64,000 bases of DNA from FEN-1279 sp964501535 (lineage in GTDB: Bacteria; Bacteroidota; Ignavibacteria; Tepidaquicellales; Tepidaquicellaceae): contig CAZCSV010000003.1 of the NCBI GenBank assembly GCA_964501535.1, positions 252,803 to 316,802 of the forward strand, in the 5' to 3' direction. Below, in pieces: positions 36,552 through 43,726 of the stretch; within the stretch, counting starts at the first letter, position 1, and every line of letters starts with the position of its first letter. The notes beneath the pieces are model-generated. The model had not been told where the DNA came from, did not search any database, and saw nothing but the letters and a program-made list of their open reading frames with translations. A program made the translations under genes and the position numbers.

Positions 36552-37520
36552 TTGGAAATACTTAAAACTGAAATATCAAACAACAGAGAGTGGGCTGAAT
36601 TTCTCAACAGCGATTACAACATGTTTTACGATTTCAGATTCATCTCTTACAACAATGTCTTCGGTAAAAACATAAACTGGCATCACCTGATATTTAAGGA
36701 TAAAAATAAAACAATAGCGATACTGAACGGCTGCGAAAAAAGGTTAAGCGGGAAAAAGATATATATATCCTGTGACGGAGTAAGCTTCGGAGGTTTTCAA
36801 TGGAGAGAGAAACTGAACGTAGTTGATTATATAAGCACAGTAAAGGTTTTCAAAGAATATCTCTTCAATAACGATTTCAGCTCGTGTATAATAAGGAATC
36901 AACCGCTTCTGTACCAAAAGCATTTCAACGAGGAAAACGAATATTCTCTAATAAATCAGGATTTCAAGATTTCAAATCATTCGATAACGAACATTATAAA
37001 CCTGAAGGAATTCGAATTTGAAAAGCTTACAAATCCAAAAAAAAGGGCGATACAGAAATCGGAAAAAAACATTATTATAGAACTGCACGAAAAGAATATT
37101 AACACAGTATTTTTAAAACCATACTATGATGTTTTGTACAGGAACAGAAAGCTGAAAAACGTTACCCCGACTCACACGCTTGAAGAGCTTGTGTATTTAA
37201 AAAATGAGCTGCCGGAAAGAATTTTTCTATTTTCGGCTCAGGTAAACGGCATTATCGCAGGTGTATGCATTTTATTCCTTGTTAAAAACGATGTGGTTCT
37301 GAATTTTTACCTCGCAACCGATGAAAACTACAAGAAAGAAAGAGTCGCAGATTTTCTGTTGTATAAGTCAATAGAATGGGCAAAGAACAGAAGTTATCAT
37401 TTTTATGACATCGGCACATCAAACGTAGGCAAGGATTTGCTGGAAGGGTTGTTCGAGTTTAAGAAAAAATTCATGGCAAGCGGTTTCTTGCGCAAGACAT
37501 TCGAATTAAACATTAAATAA
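36552..37520 (+). CDS. FemAB/GNAT-like acyltransferase
   Basis: 322 aa, TTG start 2 bp after the preceding stop. The N-terminal half and the C-terminal half (SAQVNGIIAGVCILFLVKNDVVLNFYLATDE... DFLLYKSIEWAKNRSYHFYDIG) match the double GNAT-fold (FemAB) arrangement that transfers acyl or aminoacyl groups. In a glycan cluster it probably acylates a nucleotide-linked amino sugar or the finished polymer. The donor cannot be read from sequence. Confidence 0.65.
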   Translation: MEILKTEISNNREWAEFLNSDYNMFYDFRFISYNNVFGKNINWHHLIFKDKNKTIAILNGCEKRLSGKKIYISCDGVSFGGFQWREKLNVVDYISTVKVFKEYLFNNDFSSCIIRNQPLLYQKHFNEENEYSLINQDFKISNHSITNIINLKEFEFEKLTNPKKRAIQKSEKNIIIELHEKNINTVFLKPYYDVLYRNRKLKNVTPTHTLEELVYLKNELPERIFLFSAQVNGIIAGVCILFLVKNDVVLNFYLATDENYKKERVADFLLYKSIEWAKNRSYHFYDIGTSNVGKDLLEGLFEFKKKFMASGFLRKTFELNIK

Positions 37521-37535
37521 ATTTTATATTTTCTT

Positions 37536-38504
37536 ATGATAATAAAGAACAAAAGAATATTTATTACAGGTGGAGGCGGATTTATAGGCAGTAAACTTGC
37601 AGAATCATTGGGGAAGGAGAATGAAATTCTTGTTTATGACATTTTTCTGAGAGACTCGCTGAAATACAAAAAAATAGATAAAAGACATTTTAAAATTATT
37701 GACGGGGACATTCGTGATTTTGAAAAATTAAAAAAAGCAGCTGAGAATTTCAGACCGCACATAGCGGTACATCTTGCCGCAATAGCGGGTGTGGATACAG
37801 TAATTAAAAATCCGATTAAAACTATGGATATAAATATAATCGGCACGATGAACTTTTTAAAATCCTTAAAGAAATATATTCATATACTTGAAAGAGTGGT
37901 CAATTTATCAACCAGTGAAGTATTAGGTGCATACTCTTACAAATCCAGCGAAAAATCCGGAACAAAGTTTGCTCCCGTAGGTGAAGCTCGATGGACATAC
38001 TCGGTAAGCAAAGTCGCAGGTGAACATCTGACATACAGTTTTTACAAAGAATATAATTATCCTGTAGTAACAATAAGGCCTTTTAACATATACGGACCAG
38101 GACAAATCGGCGAAGGAGCGATTCAAATATTCATTAAGAATGCAGTTAAAAACAAAAGTATTGAGATTCACGGGGATGGCGACCAAATCCGCTCCTGGTG
38201 TTACATAGACGATATGATGGACGGAATTATGCTGTGCCTGACAAATAAAAAAGCAATCGGTGAAATTTTTAACATTGGTAATCCGAAAGGCACTATTACA
38301 ATAAGTTCACTCGCGGAAAAAATTATTACATTATGCAAAACAAAATCGAAGATTATATATGTCCCGAAGAATTATGTTGATGTGGAGCTCAGAATTCCCA
38401 GTATAGAGAAAGCAGAAAAGCTACTTGGATTCAGACCTAAAGTGGACTTAAATACCGGAATCATGAAGACTTTTGCATGGTACAAAAAATGGTTAAGTAA
38501 TTAA
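37536..38504 (+). CDS. NAD-dependent epimerase/dehydratase (extended SDR)
   Basis: 322 aa. Rossmann motif GGGGFIGSKLAE (residues 12-23), then HLAAIAGVDT, the Ser of LSTSEVLG, catalytic YSVSK, and the RPFNIYGPGQIGEGAI substrate region, all as in UDP-glucose-4-epimerase/GDP-mannose dehydratase-type enzymes. It modifies a sugar nucleotide for the glycan built by this cluster. Exact stereochemistry is not readable. Confidence 0.82.
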   Translation: MIIKNKRIFITGGGGFIGSKLAESLGKENEILVYDIFLRDSLKYKKIDKRHFKIIDGDIRDFEKLKKAAENFRPHIAVHLAAIAGVDTVIKNPIKTMDINIIGTMNFLKSLKKYIHILERVVNLSTSEVLGAYSYKSSEKSGTKFAPVGEARWTYSVSKVAGEHLTYSFYKEYNYPVVTIRPFNIYGPGQIGEGAIQIFIKNAVKNKSIEIHGDGDQIRSWCYIDDMMDGIMLCLTNKKAIGEIFNIGNPKGTITISSLAEKIITLCKTKSKIIYVPKNYVDVELRIPSIEKAEKLLGFRPKVDLNTGIMKTFAWYKKWLSN

Positions 38505-38511
38505 TAGTATA

Positions 38512-39450
38512 TTGAGTAACAAGAATATCAAATACTTTTATCTTACACACGGAAAGTTAGGGCTGGAATGCCTAAAAGGTTTGATTAAAAAGAAATACCC
38601 GCCCGAATTTGTTGTTATTCACAAAGCATACGAAACCGAAAAACTATTAAATGATTTTTTTCAGCCCATAGAGAGAATCTGTTTTTTAAATGATATAAAA
38701 CTTTATAAAACAGTCAGAGTATCGGAATTTAAAAATAATTTCAGGGGACATGATATAGGAATATGCGTAGGTTTCATGGAAATAATAGGGAAAGAGATTC
38801 TGTACATTCCGGAACTTGGTATTTTGAACCTGCATTGCGGCAGACTCCCCTATTACAGGGGCAGGGCTCCGATATCGAGAACGATTATTGACGGGAACAA
38901 AGCTCTAACCTTAACGATACACAAAATGGACGAAGGAGTTGATTCGGGTGATATTTTATTCGAAGAAGACATTCAAATAAAAAGCAACGATGACGTAAAT
39001 ACTCTTTATGAAAAATGCTGTAAAATATCATCTGAAGCAGTAATAAAAGGAATTGTAAAGATATGCTCTGAGAATAACCCGGAGAATGCATACAAAAAAC
39101 AGGATTTGTCTTTAAAGCAAAGACCAAATAAAAAAATCTCGGATGATGAGAGAAGAATTGACTGGAATGAAAGCACAGAATCAATACATAACAAGATAAG
39201 AGCGTTAACCATGCCGTATCCTTGCGCTTACGGTATATATTCAGATGCAAAATATTATTTCATTAAATCAAAAGTATTAAAAGGAATAACAGACAAATCA
39301 AGAAAACCGGGAGAGATAATGCTGGTTGATGAAAATTATATCTTAATTAATTGTAAAGACGGTTTATTAAAAATTACCGATATGCAAAAAGAAGGAAATG
39401 TAAAAATTGATTTTAAGGAGTTCTTTAAAAAGGGAGGGAAATTTAAATGA
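38512..39450 (+). CDS. Formyltransferase-family protein (sugar N-formyltransferase-like)
   Basis: 312 aa, TTG start 7 bp after the previous stop. The formyl-THF site shows the conserved LNLHCGRLPYYRGRAPI (Asn and His of the N-x-H motif, then the glycine-rich turn) and DEGVDSGDI, the family Asp. Length and context fit the enzymes that N-formylate a 3- or 4-amino sugar nucleotide rather than methionyl-tRNA. A formylated surface sugar is therefore inferred. It overlaps the next gene by 4 bp. Confidence 0.72.
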   Translation: MSNKNIKYFYLTHGKLGLECLKGLIKKKYPPEFVVIHKAYETEKLLNDFFQPIERICFLNDIKLYKTVRVSEFKNNFRGHDIGICVGFMEIIGKEILYIPELGILNLHCGRLPYYRGRAPISRTIIDGNKALTLTIHKMDEGVDSGDILFEEDIQIKSNDDVNTLYEKCCKISSEAVIKGIVKICSENNPENAYKKQDLSLKQRPNKKISDDERRIDWNESTESIHNKIRALTMPYPCAYGIYSDAKYYFIKSKVLKGITDKSRKPGEIMLVDENYILINCKDGLLKITDMQKEGNVKIDFKEFFKKGGKFK

Positions 39451-40187
39451 AAATAATCGACGGACACACACATATAGGCAAATGGAGTCCCATATTCTTT
39501 AATTACGAAACTACAGTAGAGCAAGCAATAGAAGTCATGAAATCATCAGGAATACATTCTGCGGTATGTTTACCTGCAAGTGCAACATCGAACTCAGAAT
39601 TAATTAATAATATAAACAGTCAAAAGGATTTCAAGTTTTATTTTGCCGCCTGGATAAATCCCGAAGATGGAGAGCTGGACAGTTTTTTAGAAAACAATAT
39701 AGACGATATTCCTCTTTTTAAATTTCATCCCTCGATTCAGAAAAGAAAAATTACAGATGAAAGCTACAAAAAATATATAAAGCTTGCGATAGAATCTGAC
39801 AAACCTATTATAGTCCATTGCGGGAGATGGCAGGAAATTGCATCATTTAAATACGCATTGGAGCTTCATAAAAATTCCCCCGAATTAAAAATCATACTGG
39901 CGCATTTAGGAGGTGACCAGCCGGGTCTGTATCTCGAATGTGCGAAGGAAGTGAAAAATTTAAATTCAAAGAATATATATTTAGGCACTGAATCAATCAG
40001 GGAGTTTTATTTTGTAAATGAAGTCGTAAATACAGTCGGTCCCGAAAGAATTATTTTCGGAAGCGATTACAATCTCGGGCTGCCAAAAATGTACATTCCG
40101 ATAATAGAGAGTCTAAAAATTCCGGATTCAGACAAAGAATTGATTTTTTCTGGAAACATTACCGAATTACTTAACAGTAAACAGTAA
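39447..40187 (+). CDS. Amidohydrolase-2-type metal-dependent hydrolase
   Basis: 246 aa. Metal motif DGHTHIG at residues 5-11, His in FKFHPS, His in IIVHCG, His in ILAHLGGD and Asp in IFGSDYN complete the (beta/alpha)8 amidohydrolase set. ATGA overlap with the formyltransferase gene indicates coupled translation. It may deacylate or deformylate a sugar intermediate; that role is inferred from position only. Confidence 0.7.
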   Translation: MKIIDGHTHIGKWSPIFFNYETTVEQAIEVMKSSGIHSAVCLPASATSNSELINNINSQKDFKFYFAAWINPEDGELDSFLENNIDDIPLFKFHPSIQKRKITDESYKKYIKLAIESDKPIIVHCGRWQEIASFKYALELHKNSPELKIILAHLGGDQPGLYLECAKEVKNLNSKNIYLGTESIREFYFVNEVVNTVGPERIIFGSDYNLGLPKMYIPIIESLKIPDSDKELIFSGNITELLNSKQ

Positions 40188-40190
40188 AAT

Positions 40191-41252
40191 TTGAGCAACG
40201 GATATAAAATATTGCACATAGCGCCTCAAAATTTTGCTGGTATGCCGATGGATTTTGTAAACATGCATAAGAGTGCAGGAATAGAATCGAGATTAATAAC
40301 GATATACAAAAATACACTGGATTTTCAGGAAGATATTTCCATTAACCTGCCAATAAATACAGGTAAACTTGCAAAGAGATGGCGTGACAGTAAAATTGAC
40401 GAGCTGAAATATTACAAGCCAAAAAACTTTTTGGAGGCGGCATTCTTCAGATTCCGTGATTTCAAGAACAGAGGAAAAATATCTTCCTATATAGACAATT
40501 ATAAATTATACAATTTCGATATATATCATTTCGACGGAGGTATGGATTTATTCCGAGATTTAAGATTTGCAAAAGAACTGAAGAGACGCGGGAAAAAAAT
40601 TGTATGCTGTTATTTCGGAAGCGATTTGAGAACAAGGGGTATTTTCAAAGAGCTCGACGAAATGAGCGATTTAAATCTTACGGTTGAATATGACCATCTC
40701 GAATTATACAAGGATTTGAATTACATATATTTTCCGTTCGATGTGAATAGATACTCATATAATTTTAATTCATCACAGAAAATCAAAATCATCCATTCAC
40801 CCACCAACAGGGTATTCAAAGGGACAGACAAGATTATAAGCGTATTAGAAGAATTAAAAAGGGAAAAAGATTTCGAGTTTTTATTAATCGAAAATACAGA
40901 GCGCGAAAAATTATTAAAGCTGAAAAGAGTATGCAATCTTGCCATAGACCAGGTAGGCGGAGAAATGGGTGGGACCGGTTACGGAAAAAATTCAATAGAA
41001 AATCTTGCTATGGGTTTACCTACGATTACGGAATTCACGGGTAACTATTTGAAAATTATACCCGAAAATCCATTTATTTCATGCAATATCGAAAATTTGA
41101 AAGATACGCTGAAAAGAATAATAGAAAACCCGGTTATGCTGAAACCGTTTTCTGAAAACGGTAGGGAATGGGTGGAAAAATACCATTCGTTCGAATCCGT
41201 GAACAACAGTTTAATGGAATTATATATAAAAAAAGGAATAATAATTGGGTAA
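40191..41252 (+). CDS. Glycosyltransferase family 4-like
   Basis: 353 aa, TTG start 3 bp after the previous stop. The N-terminal Rossmann half begins YKILHIAPQNFAGMPMDF with a GT-B fold pattern. The C-terminal half carries SIENLAMGLPTITEFTGNY, corresponding to the E-x7-E-like region of retaining GT4 enzymes. It should add a sugar to the lipid-linked glycan on the cytoplasmic face. Specificity unknown. Confidence 0.72.
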   Translation: MSNGYKILHIAPQNFAGMPMDFVNMHKSAGIESRLITIYKNTLDFQEDISINLPINTGKLAKRWRDSKIDELKYYKPKNFLEAAFFRFRDFKNRGKISSYIDNYKLYNFDIYHFDGGMDLFRDLRFAKELKRRGKKIVCCYFGSDLRTRGIFKELDEMSDLNLTVEYDHLELYKDLNYIYFPFDVNRYSYNFNSSQKIKIIHSPTNRVFKGTDKIISVLEELKREKDFEFLLIENTEREKLLKLKRVCNLAIDQVGGEMGGTGYGKNSIENLAMGLPTITEFTGNYLKIIPENPFISCNIENLKDTLKRIIENPVMLKPFSENGREWVEKYHSFESVNNSLMELYIKKGIIIG

Positions 41253-42726
41253 CGGTAAATCCCATATAAAGGAGTTATTCTCTCACACCGCAATTTATGG
41301 TGTTGGAATAATGCTGAATAAAATCTTATCTTTCCTTCTCATCCCTATATATACTTATTATTTCAGTCCTCCGGATTTAGGCTTATACAACCTTATTCAA
41401 TCACTGTGGCTGTTTATAATATTGATATATGTCTACGGAATGGAAACTTCTTTTATCAAGTTCTTCATAGATGCCAAAGAGGACTCTGTCAAAAAGGAAA
41501 TCTATTCGACAACACTGATTTTAATTACGATAACGTCGTTAATATTTTCAATAATTATTTACTTATTTTCCGGCACGATAAGCAGCACAATAGGCTTTGA
41601 AAATCCGGAAAAAGGAAAGTATCTCATAAAGATCTTAAGTATTCTCCTTTTCTTTGACACGATATCGAGATTTCCTTTACTTTTGCTCAGGGCAGAATTA
41701 AAAGCAAAGACATATTTTTATCTTTCGGTTTCATCTTTATTTATCAATTTAATACTCAACATTTTATTCATCATTGTTTTTAAGTTAAACGTAGAAGCGA
41801 TTTTATACAGTTATATAATTTCCGTGATATACACATTACTCGCAGGACTAGCAATCACGAAGAAATTCTTATCATTTAAATTTTCCTTTAAAGAAGCGAA
41901 AGAGCTTTTTATTTACGGAAACAAATTTATATACTTCGGATTGTTTTTACTGCTTATAGACGTTTCGGACAGATTTTTTTTAAAATATTATTTTAATGAA
42001 AGCATAGTCGGGATATACAGTGCGAGTTACAGGCTGGGAACGGTTATGAGTCTTGCTATAGCGGCATTCAGATTTTCATGGACTCCATATTTTCTTAACA
42101 TATCCAAAAATCCTGAAAATAAAAAAATAATTTCCGATACATTTACATATTTTATTTTTGCCGGATTATTCCTTTTTTTGTTCTTTGCATTTTTCACGGA
42201 GCCGGCAGTCAGATTGTCGGTTGGAGGTTTCAGTCTTCTGGATTCCAAATATTACAGCGGACTTGTCATCATACCGATAATTTTATTATCATATTTCTTC
42301 TCGGGATTATATGCCAACCTTAATGTGGTACCGTTTTACACCAATAAGACATCTTTATTATTACTTGTATCTCTCGAAGGATTTGTAATAAATATTTTAC
42401 TGAATATATTACTGATTCCAAAATATCAAATGTTAGGTGCAGCATATTCAACTCTGTTCACATATACATTTATGTTTATTCACATGTACATCATTTCACA
42501 AAAATTATATAAAATCGAATATCAGTGGAAATCGATATCCATTCTGGTTACAACCGCAGTAATTCTTTTTGCTACATATTATTACATTCAAAACTATCCG
42601 GAATTAGAAATAGCGATAAAAATAATGATTTATTTATTACTACTGTTAATATTTCTTTCAGTTTCCAGCATATTTAAAGTGGTAAAAATAAGTAATGTAA
42701 AACTATTAATTAGAAAGAATATCTAA
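41245..42726 (+). CDS. Wzx-like polysaccharide flippase (MOP superfamily)
   Basis: 493 aa, 12-14 hydrophobic segments, beginning ELFSHTAIYGVGIMLNKILS, the MATE/MOP-type first helix. It flips the undecaprenyl-linked repeat unit across the inner membrane. TTG start at 41245 overlaps the glycosyltransferase by 8 bp. It closes the polysaccharide cluster; no Wzy polymerase is recognised here. Confidence 0.82.
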   Translation: MGNGKSHIKELFSHTAIYGVGIMLNKILSFLLIPIYTYYFSPPDLGLYNLIQSLWLFIILIYVYGMETSFIKFFIDAKEDSVKKEIYSTTLILITITSLIFSIIIYLFSGTISSTIGFENPEKGKYLIKILSILLFFDTISRFPLLLLRAELKAKTYFYLSVSSLFINLILNILFIIVFKLNVEAILYSYIISVIYTLLAGLAITKKFLSFKFSFKEAKELFIYGNKFIYFGLFLLLIDVSDRFFLKYYFNESIVGIYSASYRLGTVMSLAIAAFRFSWTPYFLNISKNPENKKIISDTFTYFIFAGLFLFLFFAFFTEPAVRLSVGGFSLLDSKYYSGLVIIPIILLSYFFSGLYANLNVVPFYTNKTSLLLLVSLEGFVINILLNILLIPKYQMLGAAYSTLFTYTFMFIHMYIISQKLYKIEYQWKSISILVTTAVILFATYYYIQNYPELEIAIKIMIYLLLLLIFLSVSSIFKVVKISNVKLLIRKNI

Positions 42727-42750
42727 AGTTATACTTTAATAATTTTTCAC

Positions 42751-42781
42751 TTGACATTTATATATATAGTAGTTATGTTTG
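42751..42781 (+). promoter_or_regulatory. Promoter TTG-N20-TATGTTTG
   Basis: TTG at 42751-42753 and TATGTTTG at 42774-42781, spacer 20 bp. No ORF follows; it reads into the small RNA candidate that ends at the terminator near 42895. Confidence 0.75.
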
Positions 42782-42787
42782 TAACGG

Positions 42788-42895
42788 ATAATAATTGTGC
42801 AAGATGTTAAGTTGAGTATTTGCAAAAATAAGATTTACCCTTTCTTATTTTAATGAGATCCAGTCACCCCGCAACCAGTGACTGGATTTTTTTTA
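42788..42895 (+). ncRNA. Candidate ~105-nt small RNA
   Basis: It lies between the promoter at 42751 and a perfect 10-bp terminator hairpin (ATCCAGTCAC 42858-42867 with GTGACTGGAT 42879-42888) that runs into eight T. An inner hairpin pairs AAAATAAGA (42825-42833) with TCTTATTTT (42843-42851). No ORF of useful length is present. No known RNA family is recognised; a longer start upstream is possible. The terminator also closes the glycan operon. Confidence 0.6.
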
Positions 42896-42917
42896 TTCAC
42901 TAACTCATCCCTAATTA

Positions 42918-42993
42918 GAAATAATTTTCAATAATCATGAAATATATTTCGTTATTATGAGAAATATATTTCGTTTTAGCAGAAAATAATTTC
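42918..42993 (+). promoter_or_regulatory. Four phased GAAA-N4-TTTC palindromes (candidate enhancer sites)
   Basis: GAAATAATTTTC (42918), GAAATATATTTC (42939), GAAATATATTTC (42961) and GAAAATAATTTC (42982) are spaced 21-22 bp apart, about two helical turns, so they lie on one face of the DNA. The two central ones are identical perfect palindromes. The array ends 41 bp before the sigma-54 motif, the usual place for sites of an AAA+ enhancer-binding activator. Confidence 0.7.
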
Positions 42994-43034
42994 AGTTATT
43001 TTTAACATTCTTTATTTTCAGCCCATTTTCATCA

Positions 43035-43051
43035 TTGGCACGCATATTGCA
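43035..43051 (+). promoter_or_regulatory. Sigma-54 (-24/-12) promoter of hsp20
   Basis: TTGGCACGCATATTGCA matches the consensus TTGGCACG-N4-TTGCA exactly, with GG at 43037-43038 and GC at 43049-43050, ten bases apart. Transcription should start near 43062, 45 nt upstream of the hsp20 ATG, with AAGGAG as ribosome-binding site at 43092-43097. Confidence 0.85.
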
Positions 43052-43106
43052 TATTTATAAGCAAATATAAAAAATAAAAATAAAAAATATATAAGGAGAA
43101 ATAATT

Positions 43107-43544
43107 ATGAACTTAGTAAAATTTAAAAAAGAAAATGACTTATTCAGTGATACATTCAGGTCATTCTTTAATCATCCGTTTTTCTCAATGAAAGACGAAG
43201 TTTTAAACACTTCCAATTTTACCCCAAGAGTAAGAATCAGTGAAGACAAGGACAATTTTTATCTTAACATTGAAATGCCGGGAATTCCAAAAGATGACGT
43301 GAAGATTTCTCTCGAAAATAATGTTCTTTCGGTCAGCGGTACAAAGAAACACCAGAACAAATCAGAGGACACGAATTTAATTATGAACGAAATTTATTAC
43401 GGTGAATTCTGCAGGAGTTTCAATTTAAGCGACGACATAAAGACCGATTCAATAGATGCAGAGTTTAAGGACGGATTGCTTACCATAACGTTACCGAAGA
43501 AAGAAGAAGTAAAACCGGTGGTAAAAGAAATAAAGGTGAAATAA
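43107..43544 (+). CDS. Hsp20/alpha-crystallin small heat-shock chaperone
   Basis: 145 aa. The alpha-crystallin domain spans about 40-130: PRVRISEDKDNFYLNIEMPGIPKDDVKIS, the VLSVSG turn and the conserved DGLLTITLPK (the A-x-x-x-n-G-v-L motif), then a short charged tail KPVVKEIKVK. It holds unfolding proteins in the cytoplasm for DnaK. Preceded by an apparent sigma-54 promoter rather than a heat-shock sigma-32 or CIRCE element. Confidence 0.93.
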   Translation: MNLVKFKKENDLFSDTFRSFFNHPFFSMKDEVLNTSNFTPRVRISEDKDNFYLNIEMPGIPKDDVKISLENNVLSVSGTKKHQNKSEDTNLIMNEIYYGEFCRSFNLSDDIKTDSIDAEFKDGLLTITLPKKEEVKPVVKEIKVK

Positions 43545-43553
43545 ATTAAATAA

Positions 43554-43687
43554 CTCGTTCCCAAACTTAGTTTGTGAACGAGACTAAAAATAGATTTTCT
43601 CATTTCTATGTTGGACTTAAGAAATGAGAAAAAAGGTAAAACAACTAATAATTAATTAAAACCATTCCGGGGAATACCCGGAGTGGT
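43554..43687. repeat. Three consecutive hairpins between hsp20 and dnaK
   Basis: Stem 1: CTCGTTCCCAAAC (43554-43566) with GTTTGTGAACGAG (43570-43582), one mismatch. Stem 2: TTTTCTCATTTCT (43595-43607) with AGAAATGAGAAAA (43620-43632). Stem 3: ACCATTCCGGG (43661-43671) with CCCGGAGTGGT (43677-43687). None has a good T-run on the plus strand. They may be attenuation or mRNA processing structures that set the hsp20 to dnaK ratio. Confidence 0.5.
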
Positions 43688-43726
43688 ATTTGTACAAATA
43701 AAAGATTCTAGGAAAGGAATCAAAAA

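Noticed and set aside
30189..43582. CRISPR array
   Set aside because: The palindromes at 30189 and 43554 differ from each other and are single; no repeat-spacer array is present anywhere in the window.
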